Below are positions 39,581 through 49,316 of a stretch of DNA of 64,000 nucleotides, piece by piece. Position 1 is the stretch's first letter, and each line of letters opens with the position of its first letter. The DNA lies in the NCBI GenBank assembly GCA_016124935.1, contig WGMS01000026.1, positions 1 through 64,000 of the forward strand, in the 5' to 3' direction. The translations under genes and the position numbers were made by a program. This DNA is from a bacterium. GTDB lineage: Bacteria; Cyanobacteriota; Vampirovibrionia; Obscuribacterales; Obscuribacteraceae. The notes under the pieces were generated by a model that was not told the origin of the DNA, did not search any database, and saw only the letters and a program-made list of their open reading frames with translations.

Positions 39581-41746
39581 ATGAATTATGGCAAGGTCGG
39601 TCTCAGCATTCTTGCTTTTCTATCTCTCAGCGGAGGCGCGGTCGAAGCTCTGGAGACACCGGTCTTAAGTCGCTCCACCGGCGGTTCTATGCCTGAGTTC
39701 GGGCTGTCACCATCGAAGTTGAGTTGGTCTGTTATCGAGCGAGAGGTTGTCGATCGCATTTTGAATGAGGGACTTTCAGAGTGTCTTAGCGGTCTTTCCG
39801 CCGAGAGGGAGGCGATTGAGACCGCTGAGCTTTTGAGACGATTCGAATTCTATAGACGGGCCGGGGCGGATGACAAATTGAAGGTTGTCATAGAAGATCT
39901 TGAGAAGCGTGATCAGGAGCTGGATCAAGATCTGCTCTCGACCATGGCGGCGATTCTGATTGACAGGCAAGAGTGGAGCTCTCTCCAGCGCTTTCTCAGG
40001 GCATTTCCCCAGGCGGAACCGGATAATGCTGATGATTATGTTGCTTATCAAATAGAGAATTTGATCGGGAAAGCCGGTGATAGTCAACCTGATCTCGCTA
40101 GTCTTGAGCAGTGGTTCAATCAAGTGTCCGGTCTCGAAGGCGGAAAACCTTCTTTGATATGGCTGAGAGAGTATCTGGGATATTTGAAAAAGAAAGAGCC
40201 TGAATCGGTCGGAACCGTGCTTGCAAAGCTGGCTGATATAGTCAAAGATAATCCAGGAAATTTTCAGTATGCGGCTATTTATGTCTCTGCCGTATCCGAA
40301 TTCCAGCCCCGAGAGAGACAAGATCTATCCTGGTTGGTCGAGAAGCTTGCTTTCCCCGGGGTCTACGAGAATTATAAATTTGCAGAGCTGCTTGCTCCGG
40401 TATCGGGAACGGAGGCAGTGAAGTTTTATCGAAAGGCTCTGACCATGAAGTTGAATGATCAGGACCTCAAGTTTATGGATAAGTATCTCCGCAATTTCGC
40501 CTCTGCCTATTTCCCCGAGACAGTCAATGAGAGGGCGGAGGAAGAGCTGCGTTTGTGGACCCGAGCAGGATTGGCCCGAGCGCTGAAAGAGTCGGGTGAT
40601 GTCGACGGCGCTTTCAAAGTTCTGGTATCACTAGCTAAAGTGAACAAAGTCGGTATGCCTGTTTACGCACTAACCGAACTGGCGGGACAGGTTCAGTCGG
40701 CCGTCGGGGATTGTGCCGACAGAGAGCTCGAGAAGCAAGTTCTTGGCTCGGAGCGAGCCAGCGGGCATTCTTTCTCTTACTGGCTTTCTCGAGCAGACTT
40801 TTTCGAAGGGACGGGCGACCGAGATATGGTAGAGAAGGCTTACGCGCGGGCGATGGCTTTGACTGAATTAAGCAGTTCTACCAGAGTCATCTACAGTCGA
40901 GTTTCGGTGATATCGGCTTATCGCAAGTATCTCAAGCGAAGCCGCTCCGAGCAAGCGGCGCTCGCCTTTCTCTGGAGAGAGTTCGATGACAGCGATAACA
41001 TCCGATACCGGGGACGGTTGCTCGATATGGTCTTCGCCGAGTCTGACTATGTCGACCCTGCATACCGACCTTCATCAGATCAAAGGCTGTTCGAATACCT
41101 GGACAAAACCAGTGTCTGGAAGAAGACCGAGAAAATATTGATAGAGAAGATTCTAAAAGACGCTTCTTCTTCCGAGTCTTTGACGAAGGCTGCAATCAGT
41201 CGTCTCAATGCGCTGGCGAGGGGCTCCGGTTCTGATTCTAAAGTTGATTCAACCAGGGCGATGGTACTATCCGAGGCTTTAATCGCATCAAACCGAGGCG
41301 AAGAGGCTATTGCTTTGCTTCAATTATCCGGAGCCGGAGCCGGAGCCGAAGTCGAAGCCGGAGGAGATGCCGAACACAAACACCAGTCGAAAGAGATTAA
41401 TCGCCTGCTCTTCGAAGCCTATCTTTCGATCGATGACTGGCGTCGGGCAAAGCAGTTGTGGAAGGCAGCTGCAGCTGGCATGGCGCCGCTTTCTCTTTCG
41501 GACTGGGCCGGACGCATCGCCCTTGGTGCGGCTCGGACCGGTGATAAAGAAGAGGCTTTGCATCTCTGGAGACTCAAAGATGAAATAGACAGGACGGACC
41601 TGTCGAACTTGAAAGCTCTGGCCGACTATGGTTTGAAGGCGGAGCTGGAGAAATATTACGGAGTGAATAGCCAAAACAATCCTGATTTTGAACCGGATTA
41701 TCTAAAGTCTGTAAAGGCTATCCTCAATTCTATAAAGTCGCATTGA
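39581..41746 (+). CDS. Large exported helical-repeat protein
   Basis: 721 aa with a signal peptide (GLSILAFLSLSGGAVEALE). The rest is almost all alpha-helical with irregular TPR-like pairs (AVKFYRKALTMKLND, RDMVEKAYARAMALTEL, WRRAKQLWKAAAAGM). A Gly/Ala/Glu-rich run sits at about 585-600, where the DNA is a short GGAGCC repeat. No enzyme motif is visible. It likely serves as a protein-interaction scaffold in the periplasm. It has its own candidate promoter. Confidence 0.75.
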   Translation: MNYGKVGLSILAFLSLSGGAVEALETPVLSRSTGGSMPEFGLSPSKLSWSVIEREVVDRILNEGLSECLSGLSAEREAIETAELLRRFEFYRRAGADDKLKVVIEDLEKRDQELDQDLLSTMAAILIDRQEWSSLQRFLRAFPQAEPDNADDYVAYQIENLIGKAGDSQPDLASLEQWFNQVSGLEGGKPSLIWLREYLGYLKKKEPESVGTVLAKLADIVKDNPGNFQYAAIYVSAVSEFQPRERQDLSWLVEKLAFPGVYENYKFAELLAPVSGTEAVKFYRKALTMKLNDQDLKFMDKYLRNFASAYFPETVNERAEEELRLWTRAGLARALKESGDVDGAFKVLVSLAKVNKVGMPVYALTELAGQVQSAVGDCADRELEKQVLGSERASGHSFSYWLSRADFFEGTGDRDMVEKAYARAMALTELSSSTRVIYSRVSVISAYRKYLKRSRSEQAALAFLWREFDDSDNIRYRGRLLDMVFAESDYVDPAYRPSSDQRLFEYLDKTSVWKKTEKILIEKILKDASSSESLTKAAISRLNALARGSGSDSKVDSTRAMVLSEALIASNRGEEAIALLQLSGAGAGAEVEAGGDAEHKHQSKEINRLLFEAYLSIDDWRRAKQLWKAAAAGMAPLSLSDWAGRIALGAARTGDKEEALHLWRLKDEIDRTDLSNLKALADYGLKAELEKYYGVNSQNNPDFEPDYLKSVKAILNSIKSH

Positions 41747-41987
41747 TTTCGAGAATCTGCTTTGAACTATCTTCGCTAGTCTCATAGTCTTGCATGGTGC
41801 ATGTTTTGATAGGGTAGGCAGAATAGTTGGATTCTTGGCCCGAATGAATTCCGTCTTTGCCTACTTGGCTAAGGTGGTCGGCATCCCGGATCTTTGGTGA
41901 TCGGAGCCTTCAGATAGGCCGATAGTCGGGTCTGTTAACTCGATTTATTGTGTATCATGTAAGTGTCTTGCAGAAAGAGTCGAGCGT

Positions 41988-42575
41988 GTGAAATCTACTG
42001 CCGCAATCATATTTGTTCTTCCAGTCTGGTTGAGTTTCCACCTTGCCGTGGGGGGGGCAGCAGCCAAGACCGCTAGAGCCAAGGTCGACCAGGAGCTGAA
42101 CAAAGCCGGATTCTATCTGAGTACCAGACGGCATGATGAAGCTTCTACCATTTATCGGAATTATCTGAAAAAACATCCTGATTCAGGAGAAGCGAGGGCC
42201 GGTCTTGCCTGGATAGCCTTCCAGAAAAGAGGCGTCAATAAAAATGCCGTGCCGGAAGCTTTGAAAGAAGCTGAGAAGGCGGTCAAGCTCTCGCCGAGAA
42301 GTCCTCTTGCTCACAATGTTCTGGGAGCCATATATTTTTCTCTGGGGCGCGTGCCCGAGGCTCAGCGAGAGTTTCGTACTGTTATCGCGATAGATCCCCG
42401 CAGAAAGTGTGGTGGATGCGGTGACATCTCGGGACTTCTTAATGCCGGCACGCCGCTGGATCCTCGCATGACTCGCCCTGGGGCTCATGGTAAATCGATG
42501 CTCAAGACTTCGCCTTTAAAAGTGCCACCACAGCCACTACGGAAAAAGCCGGAGCCGAAACCCAAAACAAATTAG
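41988..42575 (+). CDS. Exported TPR protein (195 aa)
   Basis: GTG 41988 starts a signal peptide (AAIIFVLPVWLSFHLAVGG). Two or three TPR units follow (HDEASTIYRNYLKKHPDS; ALKEAEKAVKLSPRSPLA; VPEAQREFRTVIAIDP). Then CGGCGD and a Pro/Lys-rich basic tail. The two Cys after the TPRs could bind metal or form a disulfide. The 241-base spacer before it holds nothing clear. Confidence 0.75.
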   Translation: MKSTAAIIFVLPVWLSFHLAVGGAAAKTARAKVDQELNKAGFYLSTRRHDEASTIYRNYLKKHPDSGEARAGLAWIAFQKRGVNKNAVPEALKEAEKAVKLSPRSPLAHNVLGAIYFSLGRVPEAQREFRTVIAIDPRRKCGGCGDISGLLNAGTPLDPRMTRPGAHGKSMLKTSPLKVPPQPLRKKPEPKPKTN

Positions 42576-42748
42576 AGCGGCAAAGCTCTTTGAGGATTGT
42601 TCTCCACAATTCGCTTTGTTACATTATTGGCGGATATCGGTCAATTGACAGATGCGGATTCGTTTTGACGGGGTTAGGGTGGTCTAAGGCACCTTGCTGC
42701 CGCAATGGCAGTTTCTGTTTTGTATAGCTATCTGGAGCTTTATCACCT

Positions 42749-43363
42749 ATGACTACCCATGAATCGAATTCGAGTCGGCTCTCTTGCGAACAGGTCCTGG
42801 AGAGAGGCGGGCAGAAACTTGTCGAATCCTCTAAGACTGTTCTCTCTCCTCGTCTTCTGGACCTGCCTTCCGAGGAATTTCTGGCTTTCTTAGATAAGGC
42901 TACCCCTGAAGAACTCGAGAGCCTGCTCGAGACCATGGATGGTTCGACCTCCCAACCATTGCTTGCAGGAGTGGTCGCCCGGGGCAAGGTATCGCCTGAT
43001 TTTTCTTCTTCTCTGTCAGTGATTCTCTGGTGGGAGTTGAGAAGACCTTTTTTCAACCTTCTGGTCGGGCTTTGTGGACTGCTTACTTTGATAGCGCTGG
43101 TGGTGCTCAATCATCTTCCGGCAGCCTTTCTTCTTTTTGGTGCTTTCAGCTATTTTTGCGGGGTGAATCTTTTCTATACGACAGGCTGGCTTCTGCACCT
43201 TTTGGTGCATAAGATCTCTCCTGAAGACTCGGAGCGTTTCGGAAAAAGGCTTTTCTTTTCGGTTACAGTCTTGGCTGTCCTTACAACTCTTGCCATCGCG
43301 GTTCTGTTGCCCCTGACCTTTTTGTTCAATGGAATCATCGGAGCCTTGTTTTCAGGGATATAA
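42749..43363 (+). CDS. Membrane protein with four spans (204 aa)
   Basis: A soluble, acidic N-terminal domain of about 90 residues (LDLPSEEFLAFLDKATPEEL, a short helical repeat-like pair) is followed by four hydrophobic segments from about residue 105 on (FFNLLVGLCGLLTLIALVVL; AAFLLFGAFSYFCGV; LFFSVTVLAVLTTLAIAVLL and a last one). No recognised family. It precedes two exported-protein genes on the same strand. Confidence 0.7.
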   Translation: MTTHESNSSRLSCEQVLERGGQKLVESSKTVLSPRLLDLPSEEFLAFLDKATPEELESLLETMDGSTSQPLLAGVVARGKVSPDFSSSLSVILWWELRRPFFNLLVGLCGLLTLIALVVLNHLPAAFLLFGAFSYFCGVNLFYTTGWLLHLLVHKISPEDSERFGKRLFFSVTVLAVLTTLAIAVLLPLTFLFNGIIGALFSGI

Positions 43364-43482
43364 GACTTCACGGCTTCAGGTCCGGGCCTCTGGTTCACAG
43401 GGCTCTAGGTCCAAGGTGCGATTCAGGTATTTCCTGCGGTTTTATGTCATGATCAATAGCTTCACCCTGTTGGAGAGTTACC

Positions 43483-44166
43483 ATGACCTCAAGCGTAGTC
43501 TCTACCCGAATGCTAAATCTGGGTCTTTTCTTCGTTGTCAGTCTTTTGGCTCTTTTCTCGAGTGCAGGATCAGCAGAAGCGGAGCCGATCACATTCAAGG
43601 AGAAACAAGCGGGGCTCTCGGTATGGCTCCCCGCTCAGCCCCAGGCAGTCAATACCAGCGCCACAATTGGAATGCTCAACTATATGGTCAAGACCGATGA
43701 TTCGGCTTATCAGATCATCTTGAGAAAGAAAGAGGCGAGCTGGCCAAGAGATTTCGATGAAGACCTGCTCGACCAGATAATCGAGGGTTTGAAGGCCGGT
43801 TTCAAAGATTCGGCGGAGAAGCAGGGGTCGACCAGCAGTTTTGAGTTCGTCTCCGGCGCCGATGGCAGAGGATGGAGCGGGAAGCGTTTTACCGGGACTT
43901 TGAACAAGATGCCCCTCTCCTATCTATTCGGTTTGAGCCGAGACTGGTTTTTCTCGGTTACGGCGGTAAATTCTTCCAAAGATGACTCGGAAGCAAACAA
44001 GGTCTTTGCTTCGATGGTATTCGAGAGCAAAGGAGATGCCGGGGCAGGGTCTGATAATGAGGGGGCAGGGAAGCCTTCTAAAACGGACCAGTCTGAAAAG
44101 TCCGAAAGTACTCTTGATTCTGAGGACAAAGGTCGGGTCGCTGCCGAAAATGGCGACCTGGATTGA
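43483..44166 (+). CDS. Exported hypothetical protein A (227 aa)
   Basis: Signal peptide (LGLFFVVSLLALFSSAGSAEA), then a beta-rich domain (GLSVWLPAQPQAVNTSATIG, GRGWSGKRFTGTL, WFFSVTAVNSSKDDSEANKV, ending VFASMVFES) and an acidic/Ser-rich tail. The pattern of an exported domain that starts with a P-x-P motif and ends with a conserved F-x-S-F/M strand also appears in the gene that follows. Function unknown. Confidence 0.7.
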   Translation: MTSSVVSTRMLNLGLFFVVSLLALFSSAGSAEAEPITFKEKQAGLSVWLPAQPQAVNTSATIGMLNYMVKTDDSAYQIILRKKEASWPRDFDEDLLDQIIEGLKAGFKDSAEKQGSTSSFEFVSGADGRGWSGKRFTGTLNKMPLSYLFGLSRDWFFSVTAVNSSKDDSEANKVFASMVFESKGDAGAGSDNEGAGKPSKTDQSEKSESTLDSEDKGRVAAENGDLD

Positions 44167-44251
44167 TTCGGTTTAAGATAAGTTGAGATCATTTGCATCT
44201 CAGACCAGCGCCTCAGCTTTTTATTTCCGTTAACAGAGACAGGATGGTGCC

Positions 44252-44809
44252 ATGCGTTCAATGCAGTTTTCAATCGCAGCTCTAGCTGCCCTTACTTTTC
44301 TGATGCTTACCGTTCCGGTTTGTCCGACAGCTCTTGCTCAACAGGCAGGAGGTGATTCCGGCTGGGAGACCATGTCCATACCCGGTGCGACGGTGCGCTT
44401 CGAAATGCCCAAGCCAATCAAGATGGATCAGGATCTGAACAGCGGAATGGTGGTCTATGTCTCTAAGAAGAATAAGATTTCCATGAAAGTCGGAATAGTA
44501 AAACGCAATGCCGATAAAGATAAAGCCCAGGGGCTCACCGACGAGAAAGTACTGGATAATTTCGCCCTGCGCACCATGGCAGGCAACAAGCTCTCCTTCA
44601 AGAAAATGGGCTTCGAAACAAACTATCAATTTGGTGGCAATCTCAAACTGTCCACCGGTGTGGGTAAACAGTACAACACCAGGGTAGGAAAAGCATTTGT
44701 GCTCAATCGCTTCTACATTAACAACAAGGGTCTATATTATGTCGAGGCGATTACCCAGGATACAAAAGACCCTGATATCAATCGCTTTCTGAAATCTTTC
44801 ACCCCCTGA
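44252..44809 (+). CDS. Exported hypothetical protein B (185 aa), relative of A
   Basis: Signal peptide (AALAALTFLMLTVPVCPTALA), then a beta domain with MSIPGATVRFEMPKPIKMD, KVGIVKRNADKDKAQGLTD and a closing DINRFLKSFTP. This is the same plan as the protein at 43483-44166, suggesting an old duplication. No signature of an enzyme. It is 38 bases upstream of the HEAT-repeat gene. Confidence 0.7.
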   Translation: MRSMQFSIAALAALTFLMLTVPVCPTALAQQAGGDSGWETMSIPGATVRFEMPKPIKMDQDLNSGMVVYVSKKNKISMKVGIVKRNADKDKAQGLTDEKVLDNFALRTMAGNKLSFKKMGFETNYQFGGNLKLSTGVGKQYNTRVGKAFVLNRFYINNKGLYYVEAITQDTKDPDINRFLKSFTP

Positions 44810-44846
44810 GTCGCGGGGGGACCTTAGAGCGGGGGGAGTACGTAAA

Positions 44847-47800
44847 ATGGCCGATGCTGATCAGATCAAGAAACTGATTTCCTGCTTCAAGGGCAAGAAG
44901 GTCAGCGGTGCAAGCCGGTCTGATGTCGAAGGACTGAGCAAACAGGTTTATAAAATTCTCGAGCCGATGCGTCATCAGGACCGGACGAAACATCTTATTC
45001 TGATTGCCAGGTTGGCGCGGCCTGACCTCAAACAGGCAAAGCTGCTGGAGCCTTATATAGAATCGACGGATCAGGTCACCCGGGATGCCATCGATAGCTT
45101 CTTCAAAGGATTGTTCGAAGGAGACTTTCAGGACCGCTATTTCTCCTTGCTATCCTGTTTCGGTAGCCTTGACGGTAAGAGGGTTCTGAGCGCCTTCAAG
45201 GATAGGTCGAGAACCATTCGTGGATTCGCTCTTTCCATGGCAGCGATGGTTATGCAGGACGATGAACTCAAGCAGGGTTTTCCGGGACTCGAACTCGGCA
45301 GTAAGAAGAGGCTTTTGCTCTCTCTTCTGAAGCGCAAACGCTTTGCCCTGGTGGATGAGCTACTCGATGATCAGATTGAAGCCGGGACCTCCGAAGTCGA
45401 GATAGTAGAGTTGCTTCCCTTTGGTGGGGAGGAACTAATCAAAGCCTATTTCTCCAGCTATGAGGATCTCTTCGGACAAAGAGAATGGATAAGGCTTGCC
45501 AGGGTGCATCCGGAAATGGCGCTGGATATGTTAGGTCGCAGGGTTAGAGACTTGCAGTATCCCGACCGTCACCTTCTTGACCTCTCCAATTCTGTGCTTG
45601 CTATTACGGCCAGAACCGCGACGGATGACGGTTTGAAGTTGATAAAGAGTTTGCTCGAGCACTTTTCTCTAGGGCAGATAAGTTATCAGCACTATATGCG
45701 ATATCGCCCTCAGGAGATCGCTCAACTGTTGCTCTCTTCGGATCTGGCTGTTCCTGACAGGATGAAGGACGTTTTGCATCGGCTTTCAGACGAGCAGGTT
45801 ATACAGGTTGTGGCGAGGCTCAATTCTTCCAGTGCGAGCCACCATGGCGGTGGGGTGCATTCCTGGTTTCAGAAGCTTTCACCCTCACTCAGGGCAGCTC
45901 TTTTCGACCAGTACAGGGAGTTGTGGAGAGATTCTAGTGGCGCCATATCCAGTGCCTTGATTCGATATCTGCCCTCTAAGATCCGGCAGGAGCAAGCGCG
46001 GGCTCATCTGGCTATGGAGGAGCTGAAGAACAATATCACGGTAAGGTTGCCCTATTGTCAGTTCTTGACCTTTGATGAATGTTACGAGGAACTCAAAACT
46101 TTTATCGGGGACCCTGATCCGGATGTGCGTGGTCTGGTAATCAGTGCTCAGGTAGGCTGCGTCAGATTCGACCGAGGGGCTGTTTCCACGCTGCTCGAGT
46201 TTCTTTTGCTTCGTAAGAACGAGCCAGACCCGGTGAGAGCCCTTACTCTTTCTGCCATGGCTGATTTGCCGCCAAGCATCTGGCGCAGCGAAGATCTGGA
46301 GCAGATCAGTCAGATTTTTAGAGATGCCCTCAACGCCAAGGACCTGTCTCCGGCTTCAACCTACTACATGCAGGACCTCTGCATTTCGATATTGCCGTTC
46401 CATGAGAATTGGGCGGGGCAGTGGCTTGCTTCTATTCTGAAAGAGCGTAATGTTGCTCAGTTCGGCGATCTGACCGCGAGATTGAACCAGTCCCAGGCGC
46501 GTGTGCTTGCGGAATGTTTGAATCCGGTCATCGATGGCTTGGGTAAGCTGGAGAAGGAGAACCTCATTCTCAACATTGCCCAGTGTTTCGGAAAGCGGTT
46601 GGAGGTCTTTGATGAACTTGTGCGGCGTCTTGTAGATCTGGTCGATTCGGGAAGCAGCACCTACATTTGTCAGCGAGCTCTGGCAGTCATATTCAGCTAT
46701 CGGACGGATAGGCTTCAAGAGCTGATTCCGCGAATCTTGAAGAAAGACCCGACCTGGTTTCAGAATTATCAAGTCGCAGAGTATATCGGCAGGCAGCGTC
46801 AGGATTTGTTGACACCGTATCTGGGGCATAAAGCTTATCGAGGCAAGTTTGGCACAGGAAAGATTTGTGTGGTGCCGCGTTTTCAAGGTGGTTACTTCCG
46901 CTGGACAAGGGAACAGCGGCGAATTTACGAGAAAGCGCTCGAATCTTTGACTACGGGCAAGGTTGAAAGGGGGGCCGGCGATATCTTCTTTGCTCTTAGA
47001 GGACTGAGTTCTTTGCCGGACGCCTCCATTGATGTGCTTGTTCAGCATGCGCGTTTGAAAGAGCCGGATAAACAGGCTGTTCGTGATTACGCTATTTATT
47101 GTCTGGCTGACATAGACGATGGCAGGGGCGTGAAGGAGCTGATTGAATGTCTCTCTGATGATCGGGCGCGTGTAGCCATCTATGTTCTTAGAGAAGCACT
47201 GCTCGATATGGACAGAGAAGAAGCCCTGGATATTCTTACGCAGGCACCGCGTCGACAAATTACGGTGGCAAAGGAGATCGTTAGATTAATTGGGGAACTC
47301 AAAACCGATAGCGCTTTTGTTACTCTTGTCGAGATTAATCAATCGGAGTTGCACAGGGATGTGAAGATCGCTTTATTGCGTGCTCTCTGGAACTATCTCG
47401 AGCGAGAGCAGACCTGGAAAATCTTGCAGGCAGTGCTAAGAGAGAGTGATCGAAGTATTGCCAGGCACATGGTTCGCATTCCTGCCGAGCGTATCTCGAG
47501 GCGCACCGAAGAGAACCTGATCAAGCTGCTAGCTGAATTGCTAGATAATGAAGACTCTATAGTTCGCGCGGATGTGCTTCATCGTCTCATATATATGCCC
47601 CTTGCCGATCGGTCGCTGCGGCTGAAAGAATGCCTGATGCGTTCTTTGAAAGCCGACTCCACTTCGGAAAGTCGTCAGGCTTGCAGCGCTTTCGTAAACA
47701 CCTACGCTGCTCAGGATATGACTCTTGTCGCAGACGCATTTTCAAAGATTCTCTTGAGAAGAAGGACTCTTTCCTGTCTGGTCGATTCGATCATGAACTT

Positions 47801-48254
47801 TTTCGAAGTCCAGGGTGAGCGAGCTCTTCCTGTCGTGAGAGCTTCTCTGGAAGCTTTGAAAAAGGACCGTTTGACCATCTGTCAGAGATTGAGGTTGGCA
47901 TGCAGAACCTTGCCTTTCTCAGAGTTAGTTGATTATATTCGCGACGCTTCCGAGGTAGGCGAATTGCATGCTGAGGCTCTGTTAGAGACTGTTCGCTCGA
48001 TAGAAGGCGCTTCGAGGAGAGCCGACGTAGACCAACTGATACTGGTTGAAACTGCTTTCGTCGAGGAGCCTTCGGAATCGTTGCGAAGAGTCGCTCTGGC
48101 AGCGCTTTCTGCCCAGGCGGAATCTCGCGGTTGGACGGAGGAACGCCTGGAGCGCCTAGAGCAATTCAGAAAGGATAAGTCGGTAATGGTTGCCGAAGCC
48201 GCGCAGTTTACCTTGCCTGCAGCAGAACTAGCCCTTGCTGGTGTAAGTGGTTAA
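44847..48254 (+). CDS. Giant HEAT-repeat-like protein (1,135 aa)
   Basis: A cytoplasmic-looking protein (no signal peptide, no membrane segment) built of helical repeats along its whole length, many of HEAT/ARM type (DPDVRGLVISAQVGCVRF; RARVAIYVLREALLDMD; NEDSIVRADVLHRLIYMP; EPSESLRRVALAALSAQA). A conserved start MADADQIKKLISCFKGKKVS precedes the array. ATG 44847 has GGGGGGAG upstream. HEAT arrays bind proteins or nucleic acids. Nothing suggests an enzyme. I cannot tell the partner. Confidence 0.82.
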   Translation: MADADQIKKLISCFKGKKVSGASRSDVEGLSKQVYKILEPMRHQDRTKHLILIARLARPDLKQAKLLEPYIESTDQVTRDAIDSFFKGLFEGDFQDRYFSLLSCFGSLDGKRVLSAFKDRSRTIRGFALSMAAMVMQDDELKQGFPGLELGSKKRLLLSLLKRKRFALVDELLDDQIEAGTSEVEIVELLPFGGEELIKAYFSSYEDLFGQREWIRLARVHPEMALDMLGRRVRDLQYPDRHLLDLSNSVLAITARTATDDGLKLIKSLLEHFSLGQISYQHYMRYRPQEIAQLLLSSDLAVPDRMKDVLHRLSDEQVIQVVARLNSSSASHHGGGVHSWFQKLSPSLRAALFDQYRELWRDSSGAISSALIRYLPSKIRQEQARAHLAMEELKNNITVRLPYCQFLTFDECYEELKTFIGDPDPDVRGLVISAQVGCVRFDRGAVSTLLEFLLLRKNEPDPVRALTLSAMADLPPSIWRSEDLEQISQIFRDALNAKDLSPASTYYMQDLCISILPFHENWAGQWLASILKERNVAQFGDLTARLNQSQARVLAECLNPVIDGLGKLEKENLILNIAQCFGKRLEVFDELVRRLVDLVDSGSSTYICQRALAVIFSYRTDRLQELIPRILKKDPTWFQNYQVAEYIGRQRQDLLTPYLGHKAYRGKFGTGKICVVPRFQGGYFRWTREQRRIYEKALESLTTGKVERGAGDIFFALRGLSSLPDASIDVLVQHARLKEPDKQAVRDYAIYCLADIDDGRGVKELIECLSDDRARVAIYVLREALLDMDREEALDILTQAPRRQITVAKEIVRLIGELKTDSAFVTLVEINQSELHRDVKIALLRALWNYLEREQTWKILQAVLRESDRSIARHMVRIPAERISRRTEENLIKLLAELLDNEDSIVRADVLHRLIYMPLADRSLRLKECLMRSLKADSTSESRQACSAFVNTYAAQDMTLVADAFSKILLRRRTLSCLVDSIMNFFEVQGERALPVVRASLEALKKDRLTICQRLRLACRTLPFSELVDYIRDASEVGELHAEALLETVRSIEGASRRADVDQLILVETAFVEEPSESLRRVALAALSAQAESRGWTEERLERLEQFRKDKSVMVAEAAQFTLPAAELALAGVSG

Positions 48255-48375
48255 CCTGTGATTGATTCATTGGAAAATGCTCAAGAGCTAGCTCTCCGCC
48301 AGCCGTAAATGGCACTCGCCATATCTCTCTTTCTCTTTTCCGTGATGTAAGAAAATCTCAAGTTTTTCTTACGCT

Positions 48376-48456
48376 CGGAGAAATTTGTTGAGAGTGGGTT
48401 GAACTTTTTTCCTCGAGTTTCGTTGATTAAGTGAGGGATTTTTTTCGGAGAAATTT
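48376..48456. repeat. Direct repeats before an AbiEi-like gene
   Basis: CGGAGAAATTT occurs at 48376-48386 and 48446-48456, the second copy ending 2 bases before ATG 48459. Just upstream, GTAAGAAAA / TTTTCTTAC (48347-48372) forms a 9-bp hairpin. Paired repeats around the start are what an autoregulating antitoxin or regulator would bind. The hairpin could alternatively terminate the HEAT-repeat gene's transcript. Confidence 0.5.
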
Positions 48457-48458
48457 CG

Positions 48459-49127
48459 ATGGCTACTGCAATGCTTATTCGGGCTCATATAGCAGCCCTT
48501 GGTGACGAGCAGATTTTCACAACCAGAGAGTTTTTTCTGTTCGGATCACGAGGTTCGATTGATACCACCCTTTGCCGAATGGTAAAAGCTGGAGAGATCT
48601 TTCGTCTTGCCTACGGGGTTTTCGTAAAAGGAAGCCGATGGCCAGATGAGATAAGTCTGTTTGATGTAGTGAAAGCCAAAGCCGCGGCCTTTGAACGTTC
48701 GATTCACCTCCACGGTAAGGATAGTCTGAATCAATTACAGAAAATCCAAGAAGCTCTTCCTGCTCCTTGCGGTCAGATGCAGTGGGAGATTAAGGAGATG
48801 CGTAAGGCGGAACGGAGTATTGAGCCCACCAGCCAATGCCATCAGTCCCAGACAAAGTTTTTTTATACCTCCGGTTGTAGCTCCATATTTCATGTTCGTG
48901 GTTGGTCTGTACGCCTGGTGTCTACCTCTGAGAAGCGCTGTGCTATTCCGGATTCTGCGGTTGGTATTTTTATCAAGGCTATCTGGTATCTGGGAATCTC
49001 CGATCACCGCCAAGTTCGAGCTCACGCAAGGTATTTATTGAACACTCGTGAACTAGAAGAGCGAATCGCTTTTCGAACGATCGTTAAACTGGCTCCACAA
49101 TGGCTCCGAGAAATGTTCTTCTGGTGA
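48459..49127 (+). CDS. AbiEi-like / DUF6088 family winged-helix regulator
   Basis: 222 aa. The N-terminal third follows the antitoxin-type winged helix: EQIFTTREFFLFGSRGSID, then LCRMVKAGEIFRLAYGVFVK, the pattern found at the start of AbiEi antitoxins and DUF6088 proteins. The remainder is charged, with a Cys-containing middle. In known type IV modules the toxin AbiEii follows directly; here the next gene is a DUF3592-like membrane protein, so the toxin is missing or was lost. Direct repeats upstream suggest autoregulation. It stands in a slightly AT-richer stretch. Confidence 0.75.
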   Translation: MATAMLIRAHIAALGDEQIFTTREFFLFGSRGSIDTTLCRMVKAGEIFRLAYGVFVKGSRWPDEISLFDVVKAKAAAFERSIHLHGKDSLNQLQKIQEALPAPCGQMQWEIKEMRKAERSIEPTSQCHQSQTKFFYTSGCSSIFHVRGWSVRLVSTSEKRCAIPDSAVGIFIKAIWYLGISDHRQVRAHARYLLNTRELEERIAFRTIVKLAPQWLREMFFW

Positions 49128-49316
49128 TTTTGTTCCAAGTCAAACGAAAGTATGTTATTCGCCTCTTTGCAGATTTCCTGGCATGAGTTGACCCAGATGA
49201 TGACTCTCTTTACTCTATGATTAGAGCGGGTGTCGGGTGTCGGCGGCGGATTTGTGCTTAAATGGCAGCGTGTGCGTTTTGCTCTTCAGTAAACTTAGTA
49301 TCGGGAAGGTCGGGCA

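Noticed and set aside
46356..47258. 300-codon minus-strand ORF
   Set aside because: It lies entirely within the HEAT-like gene, whose repeat pattern is clear; the mirror reading has no recognisable pattern.
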